This document shows positions 8,450 to 17,649 of a stretch of DNA of 31,644 nucleotides, in pieces (within the stretch, counting starts at the first letter, position 1; each line of letters opens with the position of its first letter). Origin of the DNA: a virus. A program made the translations under genes and the position numbers. Where the stretch lies: the IMG/VR virus record IMGVR_UViG_3300022562_000825, positions 1 through 31,644 of that record. One strand, 5' to 3'. The notes under the pieces are model-generated. The model did no database searches, had not been told where the DNA came from, and saw nothing but the letters and a program-made list of their open reading frames with translations.

Positions 8450-9463
8450 TTAGGCGCCGATTACGACAGACTTACGACCTGCTGCGCAACCACGTGGGTT
8501 GACGATAGCAATACCGATAATCTCAGAGACTACCCAACCGAGCTTCAATTGCTTTGGCTCGTCTGCTGGTAGAACTTCGATGTCCTGACGGATTGGCATT
8601 ACACCAACGAACTCAGGGTCGGCTACACCGTAGATGGTTCCAGGTGGAACGATCTTGGATACCATAATGTCAGTACCCCAGATGTGAGCGTATAGACCGG
8701 TCTGTAGAACTTCACGCATGGTTACTGGATCGAAGTCGCCTCCGCCAACACCTTGTCCACCACCAGATCCCCACTTGAGGATGTCAGTGAACTCGTTGAT
8801 GTTCATAAAGTACTTGGTGGTTACCAAGTCCCAACGGTCAATCTGTTGCTTGATTTCAACCAAGTCACGCTTTAGCAAACCTGCATCGGCGATGTCAGTG
8901 AGAGTGTTCTCAACAGAAGAAGCCGCATCAAGAGCCGCAAAGATGTTTGCATCTTCTTGGGCCATGATTTCTTGGCGAGCCTTCTGAACAGCTCTGTCAA
9001 TGACGTTGAATCTACGACGCTTTACCTCAGCGATACGAACCGTTGGGTTGGCGTAGATTTCAAACTCAGGAACAACTACACGGTCACCGAAGACTCTGGA
9101 TTCTGGACCAGTACCGTTAGAGGAAATAACAACTGCAGCAACATCGATATCTCTATCGTAGGTTGGAATTGCACCTTGTGGTAGTGGGTCGACAACCAAG
9201 GCACGACGAGCGATACCGTGGTAATCCAAGTTTCTACGGATTGGGTTTGCCATAGCCTGGGCTAGAGCAATCTTACCGTCCTGAGTCATGATAGCACGAG
9301 TAATTAATTCATCGCGCTTCTCATCGCTCAATGCTGGTTGGCCGGCGAGACCTTGGTTAGCAGGAACATTCTCTTCGAGAATGGCTGCGTACTTTACCAA
9401 TGCCTGCAATGCATCTTTAAAAGATGAGGCGTTTAATTCGCCTTTACCACTAAACATATTCAT
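8450..9463 (-). CDS. Major capsid protein (HK97-fold-like)
   Basis: This 337-residue protein has the general layout of a phage major capsid protein. A charged helical N-terminal arm (about 1-75) is followed by a conserved core with the extended 'PLPQGAIPTYDRD' entry (about 92-104), then a beta-rich E-loop-like region and the 'PEFEIYANPTVRIAEVKRR' strand (about 131-150). The long spine helix comes next (RAVQKARQEIMAQEDANIFAAL, about 157-178), and the C-terminal A-domain ends in a Gly/Ala tail. The N-terminal arm could be removed by the prohead protease encoded upstream. The start is supported by AGGAGA just ahead of ATG at 9463. It is the last gene of the head module, followed by a strong terminator and preceded by a structured leader, consistent with very high expression. 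I call it by pattern; the fold itself was not computed. Confidence 0.8.
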   Translation of the reverse strand: MNMFSGKGELNASSFKDALQALVKYAAILEENVPANQGLAGQPALSDEKRDELITRAIMTQDGKIALAQAMANPIRRNLDYHGIARRALVVDPLPQGAIPTYDRDIDVAAVVISSNGTGPESRVFGDRVVVPEFEIYANPTVRIAEVKRRRFNVIDRAVQKARQEIMAQEDANIFAALDAASSVENTLTDIADAGLLKRDLVEIKQQIDRWDLVTTKYFMNINEFTDILKWGSGGGQGVGGGDFDPVTMREVLQTGLYAHIWGTDIMVSKIVPPGTIYGVADPEFVGVMPIRQDIEVLPADEPKQLKLGWVVSEIIGIAIVNPRGCAAGRKSVVIGA

Positions 9464-9520
9464 AGGTTCTCCTAGAAAAATTTGCCAGTCTTACCAGCTT
9501 TATCTTAAAAGTTAAGGGGT

Positions 9521-9571
9521 GAGAGGTGCCTTGTGGGCTTCGAGACTTACGTCTCCCCCGACCTCTCGGTC
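9521..9571 (-). promoter_or_regulatory. Structured 5' leader of the major capsid gene, with competing hairpins
   Basis: On the minus strand GAGAGGT (9567-9561) can pair with ACCTCTC (9527-9521), enclosing GGG/CCC and an apical GAGAC-GTAA-GTCTC hairpin (9555-9542) closed by a GNRA-type loop. The same GAGAGGT overlaps an alternative small hairpin, GACC-GAGA-GGTC (9571-9560), so the two folds exclude each other. No T-run follows the long stem, so it is not a standard terminator. It could stabilise or process the capsid mRNA. Confidence 0.5.
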
Positions 9572-9593
9572 AGAGAAGTTTTTATTCAGCTAC

Positions 9594-10346
9594 TTAGGCT
9601 GGAGGAGCGAAGTAGATGGTTGCGAACTGGAATGCTCTTGGTTGTACCGAGGAGACGTTTCCAGATGGGCTGTTCAAAGCAGCAACCAAGTAGTTTGGAG
9701 TGGTTACCAAAGCCTGGTTGGTGTTGAACTCTACTAGGCGACCAACAACAACAGCGACACCGCCAGAACCAACAGCAGAACCGTTGGAAGAAACAGTGGC
9801 AGCGTTAGTTGCCTGGGTCAAAAGACCGCCAGTTGTAAAGCCTAGAGCATCACCGCCGGTTAGGGTGGTGTTGGTTGGCTGCAAGCTGGAGTGAGTTGCA
9901 TCCAAGGATACTGCATAGAGACCTGGCTTGTCCCAGCAAGTGGTCTTGCCAGAGCCGGTTGCAGTGTGAGGACCAAGTACAGCACCAGTGTAGCTGTTTG
10001 GACCGTTAACCTGTTGACCAACGGCGCCACCAACGACTGCTCCGAAGAGAGTACCGTAGCCCTGGATACCATCGTCAGATAGCATCAATGGACGAGCGGC
10101 AAAGTTGGTGCCTGCGTGGGTCTTGGTTACTGCTGGACGCTTAAAGGTGCCAGATACGTTGACATAACCGTCAAATGCATCATAAGCAGCCTGGTCTTCT
10201 CCGGCAGTGTGAACGCCTGGTTGGCCAGAAGTAGTCACATAAGTGAAAGTAACAACTTCGCCACCCTTGGTTTGTAGAACATCTGCGTCAAGACCATCAA
10301 ACTGACCTAAAGGCTGAATGCCTGGTTGTAATAGTTTTAAAGCCAT
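9594..10346 (-). CDS. Putative capsid-associated (decoration-like) protein (250 aa)
   Basis: This 250-residue protein is dominated by small, Gly/Thr/Ala/Val-rich beta-type sequence with few charged residues, as expected for a surface-exposed head protein. It directly precedes the major capsid gene and has an AGGA before the ATG. Segments such as 'GYGTLFGAVVGGAVGQQV' (about 96-113) and 'GKTTCWDKPGLYAVSLD' (about 132-148) read like beta-strands and loops. Position beside the capsid gene and composition suggest a decoration or head-completion protein. No family motif is certain, so the role is inference. Confidence 0.5.
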   Translation of the reverse strand: MALKLLQPGIQPLGQFDGLDADVLQTKGGEVVTFTYVTTSGQPGVHTAGEDQAAYDAFDGYVNVSGTFKRPAVTKTHAGTNFAARPLMLSDDGIQGYGTLFGAVVGGAVGQQVNGPNSYTGAVLGPHTATGSGKTTCWDKPGLYAVSLDATHSSLQPTNTTLTGGDALGFTTGGLLTQATNAATVSSNGSAVGSGGVAVVVGRLVEFNTNQALVTTPNYLVAALNSPSGNVSSVQPRAFQFATIYFAPPA

Positions 10347-10492
10347 TGTATTTTCCTATTTAATCTTCAAATGCCTCAAGGGGCACGGTTACTTACACCT
10401 ATTACTTACAAAATTCAAAAAGCATACTTCTTTATTGATATGTTTTCGATAAAAAAGTGCTTAAGTCATAGAAATATGGATCTATGCCCATA

Positions 10493-11722
10493 TTACTTGC
10501 CAAAAATACCGCCTAAAAAGCCCTTACTTTCGTTCTGTAAAGAAGCTTCGGTTTCTCCAGCAGCAGGCTCCTTCTGAGCTGGTGGAGTGGCAAAAGCCTT
10601 AGAGATTTCAGATTCACTAGATGCCAATTCTTGTTGAGCTTGTTGCTTAACACTTTCGGCACCTTGTAATCCTTTAACTAGATTGTTTAAATCTACTTTC
10701 AAAGTTTGTAGGGCGTGCTTGACATCATCAAAGTCATCAGCTACTAATCCCCAACCGCCATGTAAAATTTCGGTTGCGTCAACTAAAGATGATAACATTC
10801 CCTTCTGAGCAATAGCGCGCTGCTTATATCCTTCATTACCAAAGTCTGTAATAACCTTATTAATGAATGGATAAACTTTGATCATCTCCTTCTTGAACTC
10901 ATCTAGAGCGGCAACCGCTTCACGAGTTTCAGGTTCGTTTATCATTTGCTTTAACTCATCCGCATTTTTTGGAGTTTCCATCTTTTCTAAGATTGGAAGA
11001 ACTTTAGTAACAGAAGAGTTTAACTCTTGTAGGTAACCTTTTAACTGATTGACAATTTGAATAAATTGTGGGGTATAAGCATATCCGACACCAAAGTTGG
11101 TATTGGAATTTAACAAATCATCAATTTCTCCAAGAGCTTTTTGATAATCCGCGGCCCAACCGTCGCTGTGAAATCTTAAATGATTCTTCGCATAAATAGC
11201 ACCGAGAACAGCTACAACAAGGGCAATTTCCCATCCCTGAGCTTGCTTCTTCATTTTGGTGCCAGTGGCTTGATTCAAACAAACATCAGCTAGTTTACGC
11301 AATTCATCATTGTTACGATTATCAAGCTCGTTAGCAATACTAACTAATGAGAGTACTAAATTCTTTTTAGCATATTTACGTTGTACTAGGTGACCATCAG
11401 GCTCTTTAAGTGTAATACGAATACGAATATTTTGACCTTCATTTTCGTTTTCAACGAGGCCATTTAGCTTATCATAGGATGGAGAGATGACAACTCTATC
11501 TGGATGCGCATCTTCAATGATGTTACGCTTATAATCCATATCCTCTGGTCGAGCTGGTTTGGTATTGTATAGCTTGCTAATCTGCTCAATAGTCAAAGAA
11601 TCCATTCTAGGATTTGTCTCAGAAAAAGAGGTCTCGGTATTCTCCGCATGATCAGCTTCGGATACCATTCCGCTTTCTTGGGCAATTTTAACAAAACTTT
11701 CAAATATCTCGCTTCTTCTCAT
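10493..11722 (-). CDS. Helical virion-associated protein with one membrane-like segment (409 aa)
   Basis: ATG at 11722 is preceded by AGGTGG. The N-terminus (about 1-20) is an amphipathic helix, the middle (98-150) a beta hairpin plus a helical hairpin (LVSIANELDNRNNDELRKLA) related to signatures in several neighbours, and residues about 164-178 form a hydrophobic helix. The C-terminal half (about 185-370) is long and coiled-coil-like, with a Gln/Ser/Pro tail ending in FLGGIFGK. The domain order and its position among other large helical proteins suggest an internal or ejected virion protein. I recognise no named family. Confidence 0.55.
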   Translation of the reverse strand: MRRSEIFESFVKIAQESGMVSEADHAENTETSFSETNPRMDSLTIEQISKLYNTKPARPEDMDYKRNIIEDAHPDRVVISPSYDKLNGLVENENEGQNIRIRITLKEPDGHLVQRKYAKKNLVLSLVSIANELDNRNNDELRKLADVCLNQATGTKMKKQAQGWEIALVVAVLGAIYAKNHLRFHSDGWAADYQKALGEIDDLLNSNTNFGVGYAYTPQFIQIVNQLKGYLQELNSSVTKVLPILEKMETPKNADELKQMINEPETREAVAALDEFKKEMIKVYPFINKVITDFGNEGYKQRAIAQKGMLSSLVDATEILHGGWGLVADDFDDVKHALQTLKVDLNNLVKGLQGAESVKQQAQQELASSESEISKAFATPPAQKEPAAGETEASLQNESKGFLGGIFGK

Positions 11723-11768
11723 GTGGTTCCACCTAAAAGAAAATTATAATGATATGCTCTGATATGCC

Positions 11769-12869
11769 TTATTTAACACGGGCAGCAACATCATCAATAA
11801 AATAGTCTACCGTTCCTCTCTTAGAACTAAAATTCCTTGGAATAAAAATGGCAGTACTATTTGGGTTATGAACATTGAACCAGGCAATTTCATCTTTAAC
11901 AGCCTGGAAAGCAGGGCTATTTCTAATATCATTTTCATGTCCATCCAATCCAGAATAAGTATCTTTAGCAAATTGGATTAACATATTTTCAATATTAGTT
12001 TCATTATTAACTTGTGGCCAAGTTGATGGCATAGGCGCATCACCTTTAAAAGGAAACTTTGTTTGAGTAGATCTTCTAGGTGGTGGGGTAGCTACCTCAG
12101 TTTTTTCTTTACCAGCCTGATATGTTCCACTAAGGGCGCTTGGTCTGCCCATTAATTCGTTAGCTACATCGCCAGCAACCATTAATCCAACAGATGCCAA
12201 AGCTACTTTAATAATCCAGCCAAATATTCTAGCTAACAGACTTGTTCCCTTAGCTTTGGTGCCACTGTATCCGCTAAGAAAATCGCTTTTGCTAATTGCC
12301 TCCTTAGTCAATCTCATATTCTGTCTTTCATACTCGATAAGAGCTAGACTAACAATTTTGGCATCATGCAGAAGCTCTAAAGAACTATATACAACGCCAT
12401 CATCTGCTTCAGATGGTGGGGGCTGCTGCTTTTGAAGTTGCTCATAACCCTCAGCAGCTTCTTGCTCTGTACCTGGTTTTGCAAATTCTTGAGCGGTAGA
12501 TTGCGTAGCATTATCTACTTCGGCAGAAGATACTTTTTTGCCACCACCAACCATTTGTTTAACTTTGCTCCATAGAGATTGAAGCATTCCATATGCATCT
12601 ACATGGAAAACATTCATCAATAAGCTTAAAAGAAATCCCCATTTACCAAGACCAACACCAGAAAATACTTTCCAAAGAACTCCTGGAGCTAAAATATCTA
12701 CCACACTTTTAACTGGATTATCTTTGTCAATATGGGCGCTAAAATAATCTTTGACCTTGCCGAGCAAATCTTGCACGAATCCCGCCTTCTTGTAGAGTTT
12801 AGGATCCGCAAATACGGTTTCTACAAGAAGAGTATCAACACAAAAATTAACTTCGCTGCTAGATACCAT
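11769..12869 (-). CDS. Virion-associated protein with two hydrophobic regions (366 aa)
   Basis: The start at 12869 has AAGG upstream and comes 2 bases after the stop of the gene before it. The protein has a hydrophobic stretch at about 61-90 and a second, more clearly membrane-like one at about 211-233. They are separated by a Gln/Glu/Pro-rich linker (about 110-160). The C-terminal domain (about 270-366) is soluble-looking, with aromatic and polar residues. Two hydrophobic segments in a late structural operon suggest a membrane-active function, such as an ejected protein that inserts into the host envelope during genome delivery. This is inference; no enzyme motif is seen. Confidence 0.5.
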   Translation of the reverse strand: MVSSSEVNFCVDTLLVETVFADPKLYKKAGFVQDLLGKVKDYFSAHIDKDNPVKSVVDILAPGVLWKVFSGVGLGKWGFLLSLLMNVFHVDAYGMLQSLWSKVKQMVGGGKKVSSAEVDNATQSTAQEFAKPGTEQEAAEGYEQLQKQQPPPSEADDGVVYSSLELLHDAKIVSLALIEYERQNMRLTKEAISKSDFLSGYSGTKAKGTSLLARIFGWIIKVALASVGLMVAGDVANELMGRPSALSGTYQAGKEKTEVATPPPRRSTQTKFPFKGDAPMPSTWPQVNNETNIENMLIQFAKDTYSGLDGHENDIRNSPAFQAVKDEIAWFNVHNPNSTAIFIPRNFSSKRGTVDYFIDDVAARVK

Positions 12870-12871
12870 AG

Positions 12872-14359
12872 TTACCTTGTAATTTCTCCCATCAAACGCT
12901 CTTTAACACGAAGAAGCGTACTTAGATTTTGCTGCTGTGGACCACCACTAGTAATCTGCTGTTCAATTGGGCGAGCTGCTTCTGCTCCAAGAATTTGTTT
13001 GAACTCATTATAAAAATCTTGATACACTCTACCCGCATAAGAAATAACACTAAGCAAGTCATTCAATAATGGAAGTGGCTGATTGGTTAGTCCCTTTATT
13101 TTGGCGGTTGTTAGATTATCAATTTGAACTGGTAAGTCAGTGGTGCCCATTCTTCTATTGGCTGCATCCATTGCCTGTTTAGCGGTATCAGCCGCTGATT
13201 TAACTCCCGGTTGTAAAGCAACATACTTATCAAGAAATAGCTTAATTTCTCTAAAATCAATTTGCTGAGTCTTGAATGGTCGTAGAGTCGCTAACTGTTG
13301 AAGTGCTTGTGGACTGATTTTTCCACCTTGTGCTGGCTGTTCTGGCCCAACATAACCTGGCTTAGTAACTGCACATGCTTGACCATTAAAATCAAACTCC
13401 TTACCAAGAGTCGTAATCTGTCTTAGATATGCTTGTTCTATTTTGCTAAGGCCAGGACGTAATCTATCAGTAGCATACTGAGAAAGATAGCGGGCGCGCA
13501 AATATAGAAGATGAATCATACCACACGGATCTACACCAGGATCAGTTGGTGTCACTGGCTTATTGTCTCCACCAACAATTTTCATAGCACCCATCCAGTT
13601 GATAAGGTTGCCCTTACTACTGACATCTCTCCATCTAAGTGGTACACGAACGACTTTATCAGGATCTGCTGATTGTAAATATTCTTTTATTCCAGCATAT
13701 GGATCTCTGATGTTAACAGTAGTATCACTAAAACCATCTATCATAGTATTGGCATCAAATTCTTCAGCCGGTTTTTTCTCAGTACGTGGGCCGATTTGCT
13801 CATCTTTTTCTAGAAATTGATTGGTTTGAGCAATCAATCGTCCCAACATTACTTCAAGAACTTTTTCTTTTTTAGCTTCATCAGAATCGCGCAAATACGT
13901 AATTACTTTGATAAGAGAGTCTTTGTCAGCATAAGCCGGTACTTCAACTGCTGTTCTATCGTACGGATCTCTGGCTCTGTCAATGGTATAGGTTCTAAAC
14001 TTCCAGTATCCTTGTGGTCCTTGTTGTTTAGGGTCTGGATAAACATAGGCTACTCTTTTTCCATTCCAAGTAACACCATTATCAGATGCCCACTTAAGAA
14101 AATCTCCAAGTGTCTCTAAATTTTGACGATCAAAAGAAACAGGATTTCCACTCTCCGTTCCAATTGGAGCGGAAGCAGCAGGAGCTGATTTTGGATCCAT
14201 CTTTCGCATTAATTGCTGAGTCATTTTCTTAGCCAATAGAAATGTTGCACGTTGCTCGGCAGTCATTGGCGCTTGCTGTTGACCCTTTTTATTAATGGAT
14301 TGCTCACCCGTTTCGATGAGAGAGTTGAGCAGCTTTTTGTCGTCATAGATAAAAGACAT
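12872..14359 (-). CDS. Unknown structural/ejection-like protein (495 aa)
   Basis: ATG at 14359 is preceded by AAGGAT. The protein starts with a helical Gln/Lys-rich section (about 1-60). A mixed alpha/beta domain follows (about 75-170) with the aromatic segment 'GVTWNGKRVAYVYPDP' (about 94-109), then an acidic linker. The helical C-terminal half contains a long helix around residues 285-320 and Gln-rich turns. The gene lies in a tight run of five large genes (16821-10493) with gaps or overlaps of a few bases to tens of bases. I do not recognise a family; it is probably a virion protein because of the operon context. Confidence 0.55.
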   Translation of the reverse strand: MSFIYDDKKLLNSLIETGEQSINKKGQQQAPMTAEQRATFLLAKKMTQQLMRKMDPKSAPAASAPIGTESGNPVSFDRQNLETLGDFLKWASDNGVTWNGKRVAYVYPDPKQQGPQGYWKFRTYTIDRARDPYDRTAVEVPAYADKDSLIKVITYLRDSDEAKKEKVLEVMLGRLIAQTNQFLEKDEQIGPRTEKKPAEEFDANTMIDGFSDTTVNIRDPYAGIKEYLQSADPDKVVRVPLRWRDVSSKGNLINWMGAMKIVGGDNKPVTPTDPGVDPCGMIHLLYLRARYLSQYATDRLRPGLSKIEQAYLRQITTLGKEFDFNGQACAVTKPGYVGPEQPAQGGKISPQALQQLATLRPFKTQQIDFREIKLFLDKYVALQPGVKSAADTAKQAMDAANRRMGTTDLPVQIDNLTTAKIKGLTNQPLPLLNDLLSVISYAGRVYQDFYNEFKQILGAEAARPIEQQITSGGPQQQNLSTLLRVKERLMGEITR

Positions 14360-14368
14360 TTGATATCC

Positions 14369-15544
14369 TTATGCGCTTCTTACTGGGCCAGTACCTTGTG
14401 GTGTTCCAGCATCTACTTGCTGCGTTGGCTTTGGTTTAGCTTGCTGTTGAGGTTGAGGAGTCGCTGGACTTTGCGCTAATTTTCCATCAATCATTTTAAC
14501 CATATTCTGCAACATACCTAACAAAAATTTTGGATTGTTCAATTGGTTTCGTGACACTCTCATACTAGTGGCAAGATAATCAACTAATGCCTCTTCACTT
14601 TGTAGAGCGCTTAGTGGGATTGGTCCTTGTCCAAAATTTACAGACAAATCATTGACTCTAGATAGCAACTCTTTTTCATCATCTTTATATTCTAAAGGAT
14701 CCCCTCCTGGCTTAATATTCATTAGCGGCTCTTCACCAATAATGTATCTTACATAAGCCGGATGATTGGCAATTTGATCAACATAGTAATTGTAAAACGT
14801 GGTTAATTTATTGATGAGAGGTATTAAAGCTTTTGCTTTGGTAGATTTTTCTGCGGCTGGAATATCCTTTGGGTTTTCTTCCTTGGGAATTAGCTCTGCC
14901 ATTTTAGACAAATCACCATCATCGAAAGATTGAACATTTGTTCGACCAAAATCTTTCGATAGATTTACTAAAGAGTAAGCAAAAGCATAAATATTCTTAA
15001 GAGCATTGTTGGTTCTAAAATCCCACATATTATCTGCTCTAAGTTCACTACCACGGGAACCAATTCTTTTCAAACCATCAATAACAGTGTTCATCTCAAT
15101 CAAATTAGTTGGTTGCTTCTGTTGTTGTGTTTGTCTTGTTGGATCAGTAGAATACTCTTCTCCTTTAATTGGAGAATCTGCCATGTATGCTTCTGTAATA
15201 AAATCATTGAACGGCTTTTTAGAGTCATTTACGGTTGGCTTATCACCTGGCTTTTGTGGTTTATTGAAAGAATATTTTGTTACGGCAGCAGCAAAGTTTT
15301 GCATTGCTTGCTGCATCTTCTTAATATCAGCAACAGGATTAACCGCGCCTCCACCATGTGTTGGAACACCGGCACTTGGACGAGCTGGAGGTCCACCCCT
15401 TGATGGTCCACCTCTTGCTGGCGCAGCAGCACCACCTCCACCTGCACTTGGCCTAGAAGGTCTAACTGGAGGAGCACCGGGGCCTTCAAGGCCCTGTGCG
15501 TACTTCTCAAATTCTGATCTAAAGTATTTGAGATAATTTGACAT
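14369..15544 (-). CDS. Helical virion-associated protein with Pro/Gly/Ala/Arg-rich N-terminal linker
   Basis: I prefer the ATG at 15544, which shares its A with the upstream stop (TAATG); an in-frame ATG at 15553 would add three residues. The N-terminus is a short helix (SNYLKYFRSEFEKYAQG), then a low-complexity Pro/Gly/Ala/Arg tract (about 21-66), a largely helical body (about 70-350), and a Pro/Gln/Lys-rich tail. The basic low-complexity linker could contact DNA or other head proteins. The 'FRSEFEKYAQ' type N-terminus recurs in several neighbours and could be a head-targeting signal. No named family is recognised. Confidence 0.55.
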   Translation of the reverse strand: MSNYLKYFRSEFEKYAQGLEGPGAPPVRPSRPSAGGGGAAAPARGGPSRGGPPARPSAGVPTHGGGAVNPVADIKKMQQAMQNFAAAVTKYSFNKPQKPGDKPTVNDSKKPFNDFITEAYMADSPIKGEEYSTDPTRQTQQQKQPTNLIEMNTVIDGLKRIGSRGSELRADNMWDFRTNNALKNIYAFAYSLVNLSKDFGRTNVQSFDDGDLSKMAELIPKEENPKDIPAAEKSTKAKALIPLINKLTTFYNYYVDQIANHPAYVRYIIGEEPLMNIKPGGDPLEYKDDEKELLSRVNDLSVNFGQGPIPLSALQSEEALVDYLATSMRVSRNQLNNPKFLLGMLQNMVKMIDGKLAQSPATPQPQQQAKPKPTQQVDAGTPQGTGPVRSA

Positions 15545-16821
15545 TACGACCATGTCTTTCTAACACTGTTAAGTGCTGTTTGATACTTACCTAAAGTACC
15601 CAAATAAATTTCATCAACAGCTTCTTTGTTAGCTTCGCCTTGATATTTTTGTGCTAGTTGTCTTAAAGCTCCTGCTTTCCCCTTTAGCCATTCTTGGGTT
15701 TGCACAACAGCATCTTTATCTCTAGGATCATCTGAGGCAATTTGACCAGCAAATGCTTCAAACTGTGCTGCCAATGCTTCAATCTTTTTTTGTGTATCTG
15801 CTACTGGCTGTGGTTCTGCTGCTTTTGATGCTTGCATCTTTTTTAAACTTGCTTTAATGCCAGCATCATTGCTTCCACGAATATTAGCTCGGGCAGTTGT
15901 AGCATACTTTAAAGCATTAGTCAATATACCAGAAATTTGATCTCTTAATGCCTGATCCCAATCACCGGTTGCAATATCAGCAATATCACCAACATGACGT
16001 AAGGCTGTAGGTAAAACACCAAGGCCACCAGGAGTTAATGCAAAAAGATCTTTCTTGGAAAATAAATTAATAGATCCTTGCATGCTGTTAATATGACCGA
16101 TGATTTCATCAACATCTTTAACAGTAACTGAATCTGTATTCATATTGTTAATTTTAGCAGTTATAGCTGCGTAATCTTTTTCGAAAGAACCAGCAAGAGT
16201 GGTAGTGTTCATCTTGTTTTGAATTATACCTCTAGCCTTTGCTAAGACTCCTGGAATTTGTTTTAGTTGAGCAAAGGCTCCCCACTGACGGAAAGGCACC
16301 ATACCATCTTCATCTAACTGATCTATATTTTCTGGGATAGGTGGCATCTGCTGTCCCAAAGCTCTTTTAACTGCTCTGATAACTTGGGCGGCACTAGATA
16401 ATTTACCCGTTGGTTTCTTTTCTATCACTTTTAGCATCTTAAGCTGTTGATCAAGAATATCTTCAACAGTTGCTTCTTCACCCTCTACACCTTCTAATTT
16501 GTGGCTGCCTTTTGGATGGGCAGACTGTACTAAGTCTTCGCCCTTCTCTTTGGAGGTTTCGTAAAGAGTTTGGGCGCGTTTGTAGTTGAGGTAATTTACT
16601 TCTAGCTCAGACGCAGCCTTATCCAAACCTTGAGCCCTTAAACCAGCACATAGTTTGAAAATATTCTCCATGAAATCAGCAGATGGAGTATAGTCTGCTT
16701 TTTTAGTAACAGACGCTTTTTTCTGTAGGGATTCTGGCTTTACCAAACCCTTCTCTTTTGCGACTCTTTCCAAAGCTCGCATAGTCGGAGAATCCTCAAA
16801 TTTCACGTGTTTAAATGTCAT
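15544..16821 (-). CDS. Helical virion-associated protein (425 aa)
   Basis: ATG at 16821 is preceded by GAGG-CGCCA. The body is almost entirely predicted helix. Residues about 49-80 (MENIFKLCAGLRAQGLDKAA and onward) resemble the helix-turn-helix signature seen in the 165-, 300- and 254-residue proteins upstream. Residues about 185-330 form a long regular helical region, with Gln/Lys-rich helices to the end. Its stop overlaps the next start by 1 base, so it is translationally coupled to it. A core or ejected head protein is plausible; the function is unknown. Confidence 0.55.
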   Translation of the reverse strand: MTFKHVKFEDSPTMRALERVAKEKGLVKPESLQKKASVTKKADYTPSADFMENIFKLCAGLRAQGLDKAASELEVNYLNYKRAQTLYETSKEKGEDLVQSAHPKGSHKLEGVEGEEATVEDILDQQLKMLKVIEKKPTGKLSSAAQVIRAVKRALGQQMPPIPENIDQLDEDGMVPFRQWGAFAQLKQIPGVLAKARGIIQNKMNTTTLAGSFEKDYAAITAKINNMNTDSVTVKDVDEIIGHINSMQGSINLFSKKDLFALTPGGLGVLPTALRHVGDIADIATGDWDQALRDQISGILTNALKYATTARANIRGSNDAGIKASLKKMQASKAAEPQPVADTQKKIEALAAQFEAFAGQIASDDPRDKDAVVQTQEWLKGKAGALRQLAQKYQGEANKEAVDEIYLGTLGKYQTALNSVRKTWS

Positions 16822-16844
16822 TGGCGCCTCAAATGAGTAGATTG

Positions 16845-16867
16845 TCTATAATATGCTAGATTATAGA
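16845..16867. repeat. Perfect inverted repeat upstream of the 425-aa gene
   Basis: TCTATAAT (16845-16852) and ATTATAGA (16860-16867) are perfect 8-base arms around a 7-base spacer. Each arm contains TATAAT reading outward or inward, and the element sits 24 bases upstream of the ATG at 16821. It could be an operator, a paired minus-10 element, or a weak hairpin. Confidence 0.5.
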
Positions 16868-16909
16868 AAGCTCATAGTAAATAAAAGAATATGCAGCTAT
16901 TAAAGGCTT

Positions 16910-17599
16910 TTAGAACCAAAGAACTTCAATCATGGGATTCATTGGAGTAGGTGGTGCAGTAACCATACCAACAGCCGGATGAATCGGACTAGGTCTTCTA
17001 GTAGTTAGAAAACCCGTTTCACTAACGTATAAATTAGCACGAACAGGATATTGTTGGTTAGTTTCATATTGGTCAGTTTGAAAAAACATTCTTTCAAACC
17101 AAACAGTCATTCTACCAGAGCCTGCAGTACTGTCATCTCCTGGAATATTAGCTACTTGATAAGTATAGTTGACAATAGCTTTGATACCATTTGGTGTCCC
17201 AGTTCCAGCTAAATCGATATTTAATGGAGTTCCTGCTACGAATGTAATAATACCGTTAACTGGATTCAAAACCACGTTAACGGTTGAATTAAAACTAGAA
17301 GCAACAATGTTAGGTTTTCTTAATTCCGCTTTAATATCAACTGGTGTAACTATCGTATTATTAGGGCCTGGAACGCCTACGGCCGGAACGATAACAGTTT
17401 CATTCCAAGAAACATTGGTAAATGCTTTGGTTTTAATGTCGTCAATAACACCAATAGGTGCGGTACCGTTGCTTACCGTTGCCATTACTTGATTACCAAT
17501 AACAGTCAACTCTGCAATCTGTCCTGGCTGAAATTCAGCCGACGGATCGCAAATAAAGCTAACGGGAAGAGTATTTCCAACTTGTACTAGTCTTAGCAT
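16910..17599 (-). CDS. Beta-rich head-decoration-like protein (229 aa)
   Basis: ATG at 17599 follows AAGGA-CACTC. The protein is beta-rich with few charges. The N-terminal 60 residues (VGNTLPVSF, FQPGQIAEL, APIGVIDD) resemble the small beta-barrel pattern of phage capsid decoration or fibre-anchor proteins, in which a 'G-x-I-A' turn is followed by 'P-x-G-V-x-D'. The C-terminal part (about 185-229) has VRANLYVSETGFLTT and a Pro-rich end. It is the only beta-type protein inside the helical cluster, which marks it as a probable surface component. The family assignment is tentative. Confidence 0.5.
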   Translation of the reverse strand: MLRLVQVGNTLPVSFICDPSAEFQPGQIAELTVIGNQVMATVSNGTAPIGVIDDIKTKAFTNVSWNETVIVPAVGVPGPNNTIVTPVDIKAELRKPNIVASSFNSTVNVVLNPVNGIITFVAGTPLNIDLAGTGTPNGIKAIVNYTYQVANIPGDDSTAGSGRMTVWFERMFFQTDQYETNQQYPVRANLYVSETGFLTTRRPSPIHPAVGMVTAPPTPMNPMIEVLWF

Positions 17600-17649
17600 G
17601 AGTGTCCTTCTATCACTTATACCGCTCTAGTACCTATATAACGAAACGA

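Noticed and set aside
9542-9555. Terminator in front of the capsid gene
   Set aside because: The hairpin lacks a following T-run on the minus strand; it is better read as a leader structure.
15006-15536. A 176-codon plus-strand frame
   Set aside because: Antisense to the Pro/Gly/Arg-rich linker gene; composition reflects the opposite strand and there is no ribosome site.
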